Positions 55,604 to 64,000 of a stretch of DNA of 64,000 nucleotides are shown piece after piece. The stretch covers positions 3,864,501 through 3,928,500 of the forward strand of contig LT629764.1 of NCBI GenBank assembly GCA_900105225.1. The letters run 5' to 3'. The translations under genes and the position numbers were made by a program. The notes below the pieces were generated by a model. The model ran no database searches, was not told where the DNA came from, and worked only from the letters and a program-made list of their open reading frames with translations. The stretch comes from Paenibacillaceae bacterium GAS479 (GTDB taxonomy: Bacteria; Bacillota; Bacilli; Paenibacillales; Paenibacillaceae). The first letter of the stretch is position 1, and each line of letters starts with the position of its first letter.

Positions 55604-57901
55604 ATGGCAAAAACAAATTGGAAATTCAACGATGTGGTTACCGAAGCTGATATGAATCAGCTTGGCAGCGAGCTGAATGCCGCATCGGAGCATGTTGCGG
55701 TAACCTCGGGAGCGCATGGCGCGACTAGTGCGGCGACTGCGGGTGCGCTGATGCAGCGCGATGCGAGCGGTCGCGCGAAGGTCGCAGCGCCGGCGGCGGC
55801 GGATGATGTGGCGCGGCTCGATACGGTGACGGCTGCGGTTCAGCCTTTTTCGAATGAACTGGAGAAGGTTGCACCTGTTGTTCTAGCACTCACAGCAGGC
55901 CAGCAAACCGTTACTGTTCCAAGGGACACACCGTTGCGGATTAAGAGCATTAAAGGACGGACTCTTGCCAACTTATTGGGTAGGGTCGGTAATATGGACA
56001 CAATAAGTAACTGGCCTGGCAGCAATATTACTGTTGCATCAGATGCAGTGAATTCCACTACGGGATCAACCGGCTTGAAGCTGACGCTGGGATCCGGCTC
56101 GCCTAAAACTTTTTATCTCCGAGGAGATACAGGATTGCTACCAAAGGTAAAAGTAGGTAAGTATTACATCGGAATCATGGATATTAAGAACAGCTCGCTA
56201 TCTCCTGCTAACGTTAATTTGACAATCGGAACCGGCAGCTCCCGTTCTAATACCATTATTTCTAGCGAATTTACGGCTGTTTGGGCAAAATTCAACCCGA
56301 CGGTAGATGCTGACTGCGGTATCCAGCTTTCCGTCAGCGGTGGTACAAGCGGTCAAGTGTTGTATGCAGACAGTGCTCGTATCTATGAGATTACTTCAGC
56401 TGAATACTCCGAACTGGATAGAATGACTCCCGGACAGATTTCAATAAAATATTGCTATATCGATGATATTAAAAACGTCAACGGCGTTTATATGCGCAAG
56501 ATAGCCGCTCTAGCTGCTGATGATCAGTATGTGTTTTATCCGGACTGTCAGCTGGAATCCAGCTTAGACGGGATCACGTATGATGAGCTATATACGGATC
56601 AGACAGGGCAGGCGAGGGTGAAGCGGCAGTTTAAGTCGATGGATTTGACGGGGGATTTGGGATGGGAGTTTTCGGATACCAAGCTCGGATCAAAACAAGT
56701 ACGCCTGCCAGTAAGCAATCAAGTTATTGATAGCGAGCGGGTTGTAAAGTATGATGGCAAGATTATCACGCACATCTTCCCTTACAGTGGTGCAGATCAA
56801 AGCTTCATGACGCAAGGTACAGACAATAAACTGTACCTATCAATTCCTGTTGCCGATTCCGGCTGGGGAGACAGCTACACGCCGACATTGGATGAGATCA
56901 AGGCGTATTTTTATGGGTGGAAGATGGGGTATGACAATGTCGGAGGTTTCGTCTCGCCTTATAACGGTTCAGGCGCGAAGCGTTGGCGGGCGCAGATCGG
57001 GGATACAAGCGGAGGCATAGCCTCAATGCCGATTACCATGGCCGGAGGCGGATATAAGCCTTATCACCTCCAATGTCAACTCGCCACACCTACCGACGAG
57101 CCTGTCCGCTCTGAGGGGGCTATCATGCTTGGCGAAGGAGCCAATAGACTTGAGATTGGCTATGGGGCTGTTGTACGAGAGCGGGCAAGACCATATCTTG
57201 TTGGAGCTCAGTATAATGTGGTCATCAACTCCACGTATGCTGGCCCTCCTGATGAGTCCTCTTCCAAACTGACTTATCGATCAGCTGAGATGATCGGTCT
57301 GTATCGTAATGGCAAAGAAGACCGGACTTGGAAACTTGAATCCTCGGCTGCCTTCGGTCAGGAGCGTTATAACACACTGGCAGCTAACTATGACCCATCC
57401 GCTGTCTACGAAGTCACCTATCTTGCTTTGGATACCTACCTGATCGGCATCCCTCCAACACAGATTAGCGCTGAGTATCCGACTAATCAGCGCTCTGTGA
57501 CGGATGTTCTGACCAAGGCGGCAACGCAACTCGCAGGGCGCGTAGCTGTTCTGGAAAACGGTACGGCGCAGTCTAAGCAGCCGCAGTGGATTAACGCAAC
57601 CCTTTTAAATGGATGGGTACCGTACACGGATTTATCAGCACAGTATCTAAAGTCGTCGGATGGACTTGTCTATATGAGAGGGTTAATCCAGGACGGAACT
57701 GCAACCTTTGGTACTACAATTCTCAGGCTGCCTGCTGGATTTCGGCCGGGGCGCACGTTGGTAATCAGCACAACGGCGAATAATGGAACCGAATATCGCC
57801 CTGCCGTCCTTAATCTATTTACTGATGGCCGTTTAATCATAGACACAGCAGGTAGCAAAGTTTTAAACCTGGACGGAATTGTATTCCGCGCCGAACAATA
57901 A
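55604..57901 (+). CDS. tail fibre protein (host-recognition)
   Basis: The 765-residue protein has a conserved attachment end (NWKFNDVVTEADMNQLGSEL; HGATSAATAGALMQRDASGR; KVAAPAAADDVARLDTV). Then comes a long variable region with a carbohydrate-binding-like beta segment (about 125-265) and further beta domains, ending in a distinct C-terminal part (WINATLLNGWVPYTDLSAQY ... LNLDGIVFRAEQ). The N-terminal end binds the baseplate and the rest decides which cells are hit. The middle shows no homology I can name. AGGAGGT lies eleven bases before the ATG. Confidence 0.85.
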   Translation: MAKTNWKFNDVVTEADMNQLGSELNAASEHVAVTSGAHGATSAATAGALMQRDASGRAKVAAPAAADDVARLDTVTAAVQPFSNELEKVAPVVLALTAGQQTVTVPRDTPLRIKSIKGRTLANLLGRVGNMDTISNWPGSNITVASDAVNSTTGSTGLKLTLGSGSPKTFYLRGDTGLLPKVKVGKYYIGIMDIKNSSLSPANVNLTIGTGSSRSNTIISSEFTAVWAKFNPTVDADCGIQLSVSGGTSGQVLYADSARIYEITSAEYSELDRMTPGQISIKYCYIDDIKNVNGVYMRKIAALAADDQYVFYPDCQLESSLDGITYDELYTDQTGQARVKRQFKSMDLTGDLGWEFSDTKLGSKQVRLPVSNQVIDSERVVKYDGKIITHIFPYSGADQSFMTQGTDNKLYLSIPVADSGWGDSYTPTLDEIKAYFYGWKMGYDNVGGFVSPYNGSGAKRWRAQIGDTSGGIASMPITMAGGGYKPYHLQCQLATPTDEPVRSEGAIMLGEGANRLEIGYGAVVRERARPYLVGAQYNVVINSTYAGPPDESSSKLTYRSAEMIGLYRNGKEDRTWKLESSAAFGQERYNTLAANYDPSAVYEVTYLALDTYLIGIPPTQISAEYPTNQRSVTDVLTKAATQLAGRVAVLENGTAQSKQPQWINATLLNGWVPYTDLSAQYLKSSDGLVYMRGLIQDGTATFGTTILRLPAGFRPGRTLVISTTANNGTEYRPAVLNLFTDGRLIIDTAGSKVLNLDGIVFRAEQ

Positions 57902-57911
57902 GGAGGTCCAA

Positions 57912-58427
57912 ATGAAAGAAGCCATAATCACAGACTTGAACGGCCTGTACGTTGATGTCGCCCTTGTGGACGACAACGAAACGGGCTATTTGCCATTGAC
58001 CGCACCGGATGACCCATATGATAACGAGGCAGCGCCGATTACAGGCTATCGAGTTGCGCTGCCCGTCACGCCTGGCTTTTATCGCCCGCGTTTTGACCGA
58101 GAGGCTTATGATGCCCATCAAGCATCCATATCGGCTTATGTGGTCGCTAAAGCTACTTGGTTAGCAATACCGGAGGGTGAGCGAGGATCAGAGCCAGCAG
58201 CGCCCGCAGTACCACCATATTGGGTGGAGGGATTAGCGCCGGAGGATATCGCTGCGCTGCAGTCAACTCTGCCAGAGCCGACGCCGGAGCAGGTGCGCAT
58301 TAGGCAGTTGGAGACGGACAACGCCGCGCTGCTGCTCAGTCAGGCCGAGACGGAAGGGCGGTTACAAAAATCGGAGCAGGATCATGCAGAACTTCTATTA
58401 GCGCTCGCGGAAAGAGGTGTCATTTAA
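57912..58427 (+). CDS. tail-operon protein following the fibre
   Basis: The 171-residue protein starts MKEAIITDLNGLYVDVALVD and has a Pro-rich middle with TPGFYRPRFDREAYDAHQ. It ends with a coiled coil (VRIRQLETDNAALLLSQAET). The position after the fibre fits XkdW-like or fibre-assembly proteins. TAAGGAGGTC precedes ATG 57912. Confidence 0.7.
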   Translation: MKEAIITDLNGLYVDVALVDDNETGYLPLTAPDDPYDNEAAPITGYRVALPVTPGFYRPRFDREAYDAHQASISAYVVAKATWLAIPEGERGSEPAAPAVPPYWVEGLAPEDIAALQSTLPEPTPEQVRIRQLETDNAALLLSQAETEGRLQKSEQDHAELLLALAERGVI

Positions 58428-58430
58428 AAA

Positions 58431-58568
58431 ATGGACTGGTACTTTACGATTAAGCGTTACTACGATCTTGGCTGTTATACGGCAGCGCAGGTGCTGCGTT
58501 TTGCCGAGCTCGGCAAGCTTACGCTAGATCAAGCGGGGCAGATTACAGGAGCCAGGAATGAGCAATAG
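58431..58568 (+). CDS. xkdX: XkdX family small protein
   Basis: The 45-residue product DWYFTIKRYYDLGCYTAAQV followed by LRFAELGKLTLDQAGQITG is the XkdX pattern (a short aromatic start then helix). Such genes lie just before xhlA in PBSX. It begins four bases after the previous stop; AAAGAGGTG upstream can serve as ribosome site. Function unknown. Confidence 0.8.
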   Translation: MDWYFTIKRYYDLGCYTAAQVLRFAELGKLTLDQAGQITGARNEQ

Positions 58569-58596
58569 CGGCACACCAGCTCGAAAGGAGAATGAC

Positions 58597-58911
58597 ATGA
58601 GCAGACCCGAGGTACAGCTCCAGGCGATCGCATCCCAAGTGGTTAAGCTCGAGACGCTGCAGGAAGTCAACACCCGGGCACTCGGCGATGTGGCCACTGG
58701 TATCACACGTTTGATTGAAAGGCTGGAAAAGTCGGACGAAACCGCAAGAGAAGCCGCCCAGCGTGCTCGCGCCGCGCATCATCGGATAGATGAAATAAGA
58801 GCCAGCATCGACGGCATCAAGCAGGGCCAGCGCTGGCTCATTACAACTTCATTCACGCTCATTGGCCTGGCAGCTGTGCTGCTGGGCCTTATTGTTAAAT
58901 TTATGGAATAA
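58597..58911 (+). CDS. xhlA: XhlA-like haemolysin/holin-associated protein
   Basis: This 104-residue protein has a long amphipathic helix (VVKLETLQEVNTRALGDVAT ... SDETAREAAQRARAAHHRI) and one C-terminal membrane helix (FTLIGLAAVLLGLIVKFME). This is the XhlA layout, which cooperates with the holin in cell lysis. ATG 58597 follows AAAGGAGAA; the in-frame ATG at 58558 lies inside xkdX. Confidence 0.85.
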   Translation: MSRPEVQLQAIASQVVKLETLQEVNTRALGDVATGITRLIERLEKSDETAREAAQRARAAHHRIDEIRASIDGIKQGQRWLITTSFTLIGLAAVLLGLIVKFME

Positions 58912-58923
58912 GGGGGGATAGTT

Positions 58924-59205
58924 ATGGATGGATCTTTCATTCAAGGGCTTATCAAGCCGGAGCTGGCGGGCGTAGTCGCCGTGTGTTGGATCATCGGTTT
59001 CGGCCTGAAGCGCACTCCGAGGGTCGCGGATTGGATGCTTGTATATGCCGTAACAGCGGCGGGGATTCTATTCGTCTGTTTTTCACTCGGCTGGAGCGTC
59101 GACAGCGTCATTCAAGGTATTTTGTGCGGAGCGGTGGCTGTATATGGGAACCAGTTATTCAAGCAAACTACTCAAGCTTTGAAAAAGGAGGGCGGGGATG
59201 AATAA
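58924..59205 (+). CDS. phage holin
   Basis: The 93-residue protein has two to three membrane helices (LAGVVAVCWIIGFGLK; LVYAVTAAGILFVCFSLGW; VIQGILCGAVAVYGNQLF) and a charged C-terminus (KKEGGDE). It would open the membrane so that the amidase reaches the wall. It overlaps the amidase start by eight bases. Confidence 0.85.
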   Translation: MDGSFIQGLIKPELAGVVAVCWIIGFGLKRTPRVADWMLVYAVTAAGILFVCFSLGWSVDSVIQGILCGAVAVYGNQLFKQTTQALKKEGGDE

Positions 59206-60091
59206 AGAGAATTATCCCATAGAGCGCCGATACATTCGCATTCGCAGCAATACCAGGCCTGGCACCCGACTTTCCGTCGGGAGCCCGGCTTTTTTTGTTG
59301 CTCATGATACGGGCAATCCAGGAGCATCTGCGGACGCTCATTTCCGCTATTTTGACCGTCAGGAGGACCGCATCGCATCGGCTCATGTTTTTATCGACGA
59401 CCGCAATATAATAGAAATTATTCCAACGGGCACAGGGGCCGAACCGGCAGAAAAAGCTTATCATGTCGTCCGCAACACAACTTTAGATAATGAGCAGTTC
59501 GGATTCGATGCCAATGATGCTGCAATCGGTGTGGAGCTTTGTTACGGTGGTAATATCGATTTTGCTGCTGCTTATGACCGTTTTGCCTGGTATATGGCCC
59601 ATTGCTGTAATAAATGGGGCAAACTTCCCTCCACCCATATCGTTAGTCATAAGCAATTGGATTCTTCGCGCAAGAGCGATTGTGAGCAATCGCTTGCATT
59701 GGGAGGGAGGACTTTCGGAGACTTGATCCGGGACGTTGCAGCAAAGATGAATAATCTTGTTATGGAATGTCCGGTGTCCAAGTCTGCAACGCTGCCGCTT
59801 GCAACATGTGACCATCTCATCCGCTCCTATGTCCAGCCGGCTTGGCACGAAAGGAAGACATCGGGCGATGCCGCAACTGCTGAACACTATGCTAGGCTGG
59901 CCGCTAATCTCCGTCGGGCAACAACGGCTGGGGCGGGCCTTGCCAAAAGCAACGCGCAGGAAGTGATTTATAATTGGCTCTCTCCGGCTTGGTTGCGGGC
60001 ACGACAAGCGGGCCGCGATGCAAACCTCTACCATCGGATGGCTAATGAATTGAGAGCTTGTGCTGGGATTCCCGTAGAAAACCTCTGCTGA
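59198..60091 (+). CDS. N-acetylmuramoyl-L-alanine amidase (endolysin)
   Basis: The 297-residue enzyme has an N-terminal Amidase_2/PGRP domain. The zinc His36 is in FFVAHDTGNPGASADAHFRY, the second His in HIVSHKQLDSSRKSDCEQ, with the Cys/Asp region next to it; IGVELCYGGN is also typical. The C-terminal part (about 190-290) contains two related segments (SYVQPAWHERKTSGDAATAE; WLSPAWLRARQAGRDANLYH) that may bind the wall. It would lyse the cell and release tail particles. No signal peptide: export depends on the holin. Confidence 0.9.
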   Translation: MNKENYPIERRYIRIRSNTRPGTRLSVGSPAFFVAHDTGNPGASADAHFRYFDRQEDRIASAHVFIDDRNIIEIIPTGTGAEPAEKAYHVVRNTTLDNEQFGFDANDAAIGVELCYGGNIDFAAAYDRFAWYMAHCCNKWGKLPSTHIVSHKQLDSSRKSDCEQSLALGGRTFGDLIRDVAAKMNNLVMECPVSKSATLPLATCDHLIRSYVQPAWHERKTSGDAATAEHYARLAANLRRATTAGAGLAKSNAQEVIYNWLSPAWLRARQAGRDANLYHRMANELRACAGIPVENLC

Positions 60092-60197
60092 GGGACTGCT
60101 TTCTGTCTCCTCCGAACATATTAGTTACGGAATTAGAAATGACCTTCCCTTTGAAATTATGGTAAAATAAGGACACCCAATGAGGGGAGGAAAATCA

Positions 60198-61307
60198 ATG
60201 ACAACGATAATTCTCGGGTTAGGGATTGCGGGCATCTTTTTCGTGATTATGTTCCTTATTGCTGAAAGTTCAAGGAGAGGGACTCAGCGAGCCAGCATTC
60301 GAACGGGCAAAAATCCCAATAGAGTCCAGCGTGCTATTGCTCTCGTCAAGGCCAAGGAGGAGATCAGCGGTTGGACCGATCTTGGTGCATTACAGGAAGT
60401 GCCGCTGGCAAATACGGTGGCTTCTCTGGAGCGGGCAATACCCGGCGACTATACTCAACAGATCAAGCAGCGATATCTGACGGAGCATCCGAATGTTTCG
60501 GAGGATTATTTTGAGCTGTTGATGTTCGAGTTGAAGCGGTATTTCGTTCTTTGTTCGGTGCTAAAGAGTGTACCGATGTTTAGTGATGAGGTTGATGGAG
60601 TATGGCATGAAATGATTATGTACACTCGGGAGTACGAGCGCTTCGGGAAGGAGCTCCTGGGCGGTACGCTTCATCATGCGCCAGCAGCCGAGTCAACGCC
60701 GGATCCAGGCGGTCGTGCCTGGTTTGATCTGATTTACTCTCAACTGTTCCGGTTCCACGGCTTTACACAAGTCGCTTGGGGGCCGTTTTTCCGCAATGCA
60801 ATTGATTCTGCCCGTTTGAATGAGCTGCAGTCGCTGTCAGAAGAGCAGCTGCGTCGAAGCTATTTCCGCGAAGACGCGGATGAGCAGCTTGTGAATTACC
60901 TGCTGGGCAGGCTGCGTCACCAACCGGATGAAGCTGGTTTCCAGAGCGAAGATAACTATCGCGCAGATGCTCTGAATGGCAAGCGATTCGATATGACGGA
61001 TCCCGCATTTGGCGTCTATTTTGCTGGACTTATGGTTATGTACTCCATTTATAATCAAGATACGTACGCTATGGAAATGGAAAAGCAGCTACCACGTGAT
61101 CCGAATATTGATAGCTCGCAAGCAGGCGGCTTTGTCGCTTCCGGCTGTGCTGGGGATGGCGGTAATGGAGACTCCTCCGGTACTAATAGCTGTTCCAGTG
61201 ATGGCGGCAATTCAAGCAATAACAGCAGTTGTTCAAGCAGCAGTTGCTCCAGCGGCAGCAGTAGCTGTGGTGGGGGCGGCAGCAGTTGCGGAGGCGGGGG
61301 AAGTTAA
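60198..61307 (+). CDS. membrane protein with Ser/Gly/Cys-rich tail
   Basis: The 369-residue protein starts with one membrane helix (ILGLGIAGIFFVIMFLIA). A soluble helical domain (about 45-310) contains VPMFSDEVDGVWHEMIMYTR and YERFGKELLGG, resembling glycine-rich-domain proteins. It ends in about 50 residues of Ser, Gly and Cys (SCSSSSCSSGSSSCGGGG). Similar Gly/Cys tails occur in TIGR04222-type proteins. Function unknown. ATG 60198 follows GAGGGGAGG. It is separated from the amidase by 106 bases and closes with its own terminator. Confidence 0.65.
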   Translation: MTTIILGLGIAGIFFVIMFLIAESSRRGTQRASIRTGKNPNRVQRAIALVKAKEEISGWTDLGALQEVPLANTVASLERAIPGDYTQQIKQRYLTEHPNVSEDYFELLMFELKRYFVLCSVLKSVPMFSDEVDGVWHEMIMYTREYERFGKELLGGTLHHAPAAESTPDPGGRAWFDLIYSQLFRFHGFTQVAWGPFFRNAIDSARLNELQSLSEEQLRRSYFREDADEQLVNYLLGRLRHQPDEAGFQSEDNYRADALNGKRFDMTDPAFGVYFAGLMVMYSIYNQDTYAMEMEKQLPRDPNIDSSQAGGFVASGCAGDGGNGDSSGTNSCSSDGGNSSNNSSCSSSSCSSGSSSCGGGGSSCGGGGS

Positions 61308-61317
61308 GGTTAATCGC

Positions 61318-61364
61318 AAGGGCTGTTCCTGGGTCATAGTCAATGACCAGGGAACAGCCCTTTT
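61318..61364. terminator. terminator
   Basis: AAGGGCTGTTCC with GGTCAT pairs with ATGACC and GGAACAGCCCTT, followed by TTTG. It separates the convergent genes on both sides. Confidence 0.85.
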
Positions 61365-61376
61365 GTACGTTCAGCC

Positions 61377-62444
61377 CTACATATAAATCAGTGTAATCTC
61401 CAAGTCGCGATTCAGGGACAAATCGATAAATTCTTCACCAATTTGAATCAGAGGACGGAAAAATTCAGTAGGATGAGTCATGATGATCGTACCCGTTTGC
61501 CCGGAGTCGAGCTCTACCTGTTTGCCAATAAAATTAGGAATCATATGACGGATAAACGTGTGAGTCGTCTGTGGGTCAAGCTCGTGGAAGCTCATCCGAT
61601 ACAGATCGCGCAACACGTACTGCAGATCGCGTTTCTCCTGGTAGGCGCGGGTCGAGATCATAGCACTATAAACATCGGCCACGGCGACAATTTTGGCAAT
61701 AGGAGAAATCTCTTCGCCGTTGATTCCGTGGGGATAGCCAGTTCCATTCATCCGCTCATGATGCTGAAGTGCGGCTGTAGACAGGAAGGGATCATCATAA
61801 GTACTTAGAATAATTTCTTCTCCGTACAGCGTGTGGCGTTTGACCTCGCGATATTCTTCATCTGTAAGCTTTTCTGGCTTGTTCAGAATTTCATTCGGTA
61901 TACGGCATTTGCCGATATCGTGGAGAAAGCCGGCTTTCCCAATGCGGGTTGCTTCCTCTTCGTTGTGTCCCATCCAGGCTGCCAGATAGTAAGATAACAT
62001 ACCTACTTGGACGGAATGCTGATAGGTATAATCATCCGTTGTGTTCAGCAGAAGCAGCATGGATACAACGTCTCGCTCCATTTGGAAGCTGGTCAACAAG
62101 GGTCCAAAGGTCTTATCCACATCTTCTTCCATGACCTTGCCTTCTTCAAATGCTTTACGGAACAAATTCCCGCATCCTTCGATCGCATTCTGATAGAGAG
62201 GTTGCATAGCAGGCAGCCACTTTGGCGAAAGGCCGGATTCAATCGTACGATGTTCGGCCACGGTCGACTTTGCTTCTGACTGTTCCATCTCAACATCAAC
62301 ATAGTCGATATTGTGTTGGGTCAGCTTGGAAATTTCGTAAGAAGTAAGGCGGGTTCCCTTGGCCATCACGTTCAACCCATAGTTGTTGAAGGCGTCGCTT
62401 GCTAACTGATCGCCATCTTTGAGCATGGAAATATGAACCCTCAT
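61377..62444 (-). CDS. HD-GYP domain phosphodiesterase
   Basis: The 355-residue protein has an N-terminal region beginning MRVHISMLKDGDQLASDAFN, and an HD-GYP domain with His143, HD at 175-176 (FLHDIGKCRIP), HHE at 228-230 and GYP at 236-238 (GTGYPHG), then AVADVYSAMISTRAYQEKRD. HD-GYP enzymes hydrolyse cyclic di-GMP. All metal-binding residues look intact. ATG 62444 follows AGAGGTG; the TTG at 62459 overlaps that site. No transmembrane helix, so it is cytosolic. Confidence 0.9.
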   Translation of the reverse strand: MRVHISMLKDGDQLASDAFNNYGLNVMAKGTRLTSYEISKLTQHNIDYVDVEMEQSEAKSTVAEHRTIESGLSPKWLPAMQPLYQNAIEGCGNLFRKAFEEGKVMEEDVDKTFGPLLTSFQMERDVVSMLLLLNTTDDYTYQHSVQVGMLSYYLAAWMGHNEEEATRIGKAGFLHDIGKCRIPNEILNKPEKLTDEEYREVKRHTLYGEEIILSTYDDPFLSTAALQHHERMNGTGYPHGINGEEISPIAKIVAVADVYSAMISTRAYQEKRDLQYVLRDLYRMSFHELDPQTTHTFIRHMIPNFIGKQVELDSGQTGTIIMTHPTEFFRPLIQIGEEFIDLSLNRDLEITLIYM

Positions 62445-62543
62445 GTTGCACCTCTGCAAGGTTATTCTTTTACGTCTAAAGGACTATCTCTAATGTATCT
62501 GCATTATACAAATATGGCAATAACAGACTTAAGAATAGTTCTA

Positions 62544-63644
62544 TTAACCTATTATATCGGCATAAATGGCTTTAGCTTTAATAGCATCGTCTGTACCTTG
62601 AATGAGGGCTCTAGCATCTGGGAAAAAAACGGCGCTAATCTCCTCATCCCGAGCATACCGCAGTGAGTAAGGGGTAAGATGCAATTGGCCCGATCCGGCT
62701 AGGCGGGATGCCAGTACCTGCAGGTCAAGCGTTTGGGCCCGAGCAGGCCTTATCTGCACGGTTGATCTTCCACATAACAAGACGGTCTCATCCATTGACT
62801 CATCGAGAAAAGGGAATTCCCCGACCCCGCAGCAAGGGCAATCCGGCTGTTTGGTTCTTGCAAGCCCGAGTGGCATCCATGAATTTCGCCAAAGATCCAG
62901 CTGTAGCAGGCCAGCTCGTAATTGGCTGCGGTTGCCGGTCAGCCATTTGATCGCCTCCATCGCCTGTAGGGAGCCGACAACATCTACTAAAGGAGACAGC
63001 ACGCCTGCAGTCTCGCAAGTATCCGTCAAACCAGCCGCGGGCGGCTCGGGAAACAGGCAGCGGTAGCAAGGAGTCTCGCCGGGGATGACGGTCATCGTCA
63101 TCCCCCCGGCTCCGACAGCGCCGCCGTAAATCCACGGAATCTGCTGACGGACCGCGTAGTCATTAAGCAGGTAACGGGTATGAAAGTTATCGGTGCCGTC
63201 CAGAAGAATGTCTGCGCCATCCAGTAAACTGGAGGCATTGCCCCCATGTAGGTCCGCTGCATATGCTCGGATGTTGATGCTGCTATTGATCCGACGCAGC
63301 TTGTTCGCGGCGGCTTCTGCTTTGGGCAGTCCGCAACGAGCATCTTCTTCGTCGTACAGTAGCTGGCGCTGCAAGTTGCTCCATTCAACGATGTCCCGGT
63401 CGATCAGCCGAATCTCGCCAACTCCACTGCGTGCGAGATGCGAGGCTATCACACAGCCGAGAGCTCCAACTCCAACGATAGCTACTTTGCTAGAGCCTAG
63501 CCGTTCCTGGCCGTCCAAGCCGATTGGAGCGAAGCGAACTTGACGAATATACCGATTGTTGGGCCGATTGTTCTCATCTGTCCGGCCTTGCTTGCTGCCG
63601 GGAGCTCCGTGCTCTTGAGGATGAATCTGCTCCTGCTCATTCAC
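62544..63644 (-). CDS. ThiF/MoeB/HesA family adenylyltransferase
   Basis: The 366-residue enzyme is an E1-like activator of a sulphur-carrier protein. Features are the ATP loop VAIVGVGALGCVIASHLARS, RLIDRDIVEWSNLQRQLLYD, DGTDNFHTRYLLNDYAVRQQ, the CxxC zinc pairs (CYRCLF and CPCC), and the Cys-containing TDTCETAGVLSPLVDVVGS. The C-terminal extension after about residue 270 (LLCGRSTVQIRPARAQTLDL) suggests fusion to a short ThiS/MoaD-related or rhodanese-like module; I am not sure which. Its coupling to moaE (ATGA overlap) favours a MoeB role: charging MoaD for molybdopterin synthesis. Confidence 0.88.
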   Translation of the reverse strand: MNEQEQIHPQEHGAPGSKQGRTDENNRPNNRYIRQVRFAPIGLDGQERLGSSKVAIVGVGALGCVIASHLARSGVGEIRLIDRDIVEWSNLQRQLLYDEEDARCGLPKAEAAANKLRRINSSINIRAYAADLHGGNASSLLDGADILLDGTDNFHTRYLLNDYAVRQQIPWIYGGAVGAGGMTMTVIPGETPCYRCLFPEPPAAGLTDTCETAGVLSPLVDVVGSLQAMEAIKWLTGNRSQLRAGLLQLDLWRNSWMPLGLARTKQPDCPCCGVGEFPFLDESMDETVLLCGRSTVQIRPARAQTLDLQVLASRLAGSGQLHLTPYSLRYARDEEISAVFFPDARALIQGTDDAIKAKAIYADIIG

Positions 63645-64000
63645 GAACCTATCTTCCCTTCAGGGGGGTCTGTGTTCGCCGCCGCTACAGAGAGCTTCGC
63701 TACTGGTTCAGCTAGCTCGGCTAGAGGATTCCAAGGGCCGAGCTGATGGCCTTTCCACTCCGAACCGTCCTCCCAGATTTCTTTTTTCCAAATGGGTACA
63801 ATCTGCTTCAAACGCTCGATGGCATAGCGACTCGCCTCGTAGGAGGCATCGCGATGTGGGCTCGATACGGCGATAACAACGCTCGCTTCGCCGACTTTGA
63901 CAACGCCGATTCGGTGATGGATAGCGCTGTGCGTACCGGGCCAGCGCTGGTTCAATTCCTGGCCAATTTGCTCCAGGGTGCGCAGCGCCATTGGTTCATA
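63641..64000 (-). CDS. moaE: molybdopterin synthase catalytic subunit MoaE, 5' end outside the window
   Basis: The 120 visible residues are the C-terminal part of MoaE. They open YEPMALRTLEQIGQELNQRW at the window edge and include VVKVGEASVVIAVSSPHRDA and YAIERLKQIVPIWKKEIWED with the catalytic Lys region, GSEWKGHQLG. MoaE with MoaD converts precursor Z to molybdopterin. The frame is open to position 64000, so the start lies beyond; the ATG at 63991 is internal. The stop overlaps the ThiF/MoeB gene start, so they are translated together. Confidence 0.92.
   Translation of the reverse strand, partial: YEPMALRTLEQIGQELNQRWPGTHSAIHHRIGVVKVGEASVVIAVSSPHRDASYEASRYAIERLKQIVPIWKKEIWEDGSEWKGHQLGPWNPLAELAEPVAKLSVAAANTDPPEGKIGS

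Noticed and set aside
42138-60198. Prophage attachment sites flanking the tail island
   Set aside because: I found no convincing direct repeat at both edges and no integrase, so integration by att sites is not supported.

Overview
The window looks like a chromosome segment of a spore-forming Paenibacillus-type Firmicute. Supporting this are spoVR and yhbH, a sporulenol/squalene cyclase, a sufCDSUB operon in Firmicute order, a KimA-type potassium importer, SLH-anchored surface proteins, mtnA/mtnK, strong AGGAGG ribosome sites, and a PBSX-type phage-tail module. I see no rRNA, tRNA, CRISPR array, transposase or integrase. All functional names rest on reading motifs and remembered families; no search was run.

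Layout. 0-7 kb is a worn accessory region: small membrane proteins, a NUDIX gene without a start, HAD and VOC enzymes, spoVR, then a cluster of fragments (YjcZ-like, methyltransferase, HAD, and a shrunken second copy of the spoVR 3' end), a toxin-antitoxin pair whose toxin has a nonsense codon, and a Uma2-type nuclease. 7-11.4 kb holds two tandem secreted paralogues (CBM9/DOMON-like domain plus DUF4874/DUF4832-like barrel) flanked by two copies of a ~140 bp repeat. 12-19.5 kb has kimA, a two-domain VOC dioxygenase, yqkE, a DUF805 gene, a terpene cyclase and yhbH. 20-24.8 kb is a third, giant paralogue (four CBM9-like repeats, the same barrel, a Thr/Pro linker and three SLH domains). 25-30.7 kb is an oxidoreductase, two ABC sugar permeases, a sugar-binding lipoprotein and a LacI-type regulator. 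The 9-mer TTGGCGCAA occurs six times, always on the same strand and always before these carbohydrate genes, so I propose that the secreted enzymes and the importer form one regulon. 30.7-41.5 kb is housekeeping: DUF423, YunC, methionine salvage and the Fe-S assembly operon, plus a 51-bp tandem repeat array.

42-60 kb is a compact phage-tail island: ImmA-like protease and Xre repressor facing a late-type regulator, then tail completion, tail terminator, sheath, tube, frameshifted tail chaperone, tape measure, LysM hub, baseplate proteins, fibre, XkdX, XhlA, holin and amidase. Terminase, portal, protease, capsid and integrase genes are all absent. The simplest reading is a contractile phage-tail-like bacteriocin (R-type tailocin) rather than a prophage. 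Within it I see a textbook A AAA AAC slippery site that would fuse the two chaperone frames, a tape-measure gene whose only well-placed start is ATA or ATT, and an internal terminator after the tube gene. The window ends with a Ser/Gly/Cys-rich membrane protein, an HD-GYP phosphodiesterase, and a ThiF/MoeB-like enzyme joined to the C-terminal part of moaE.
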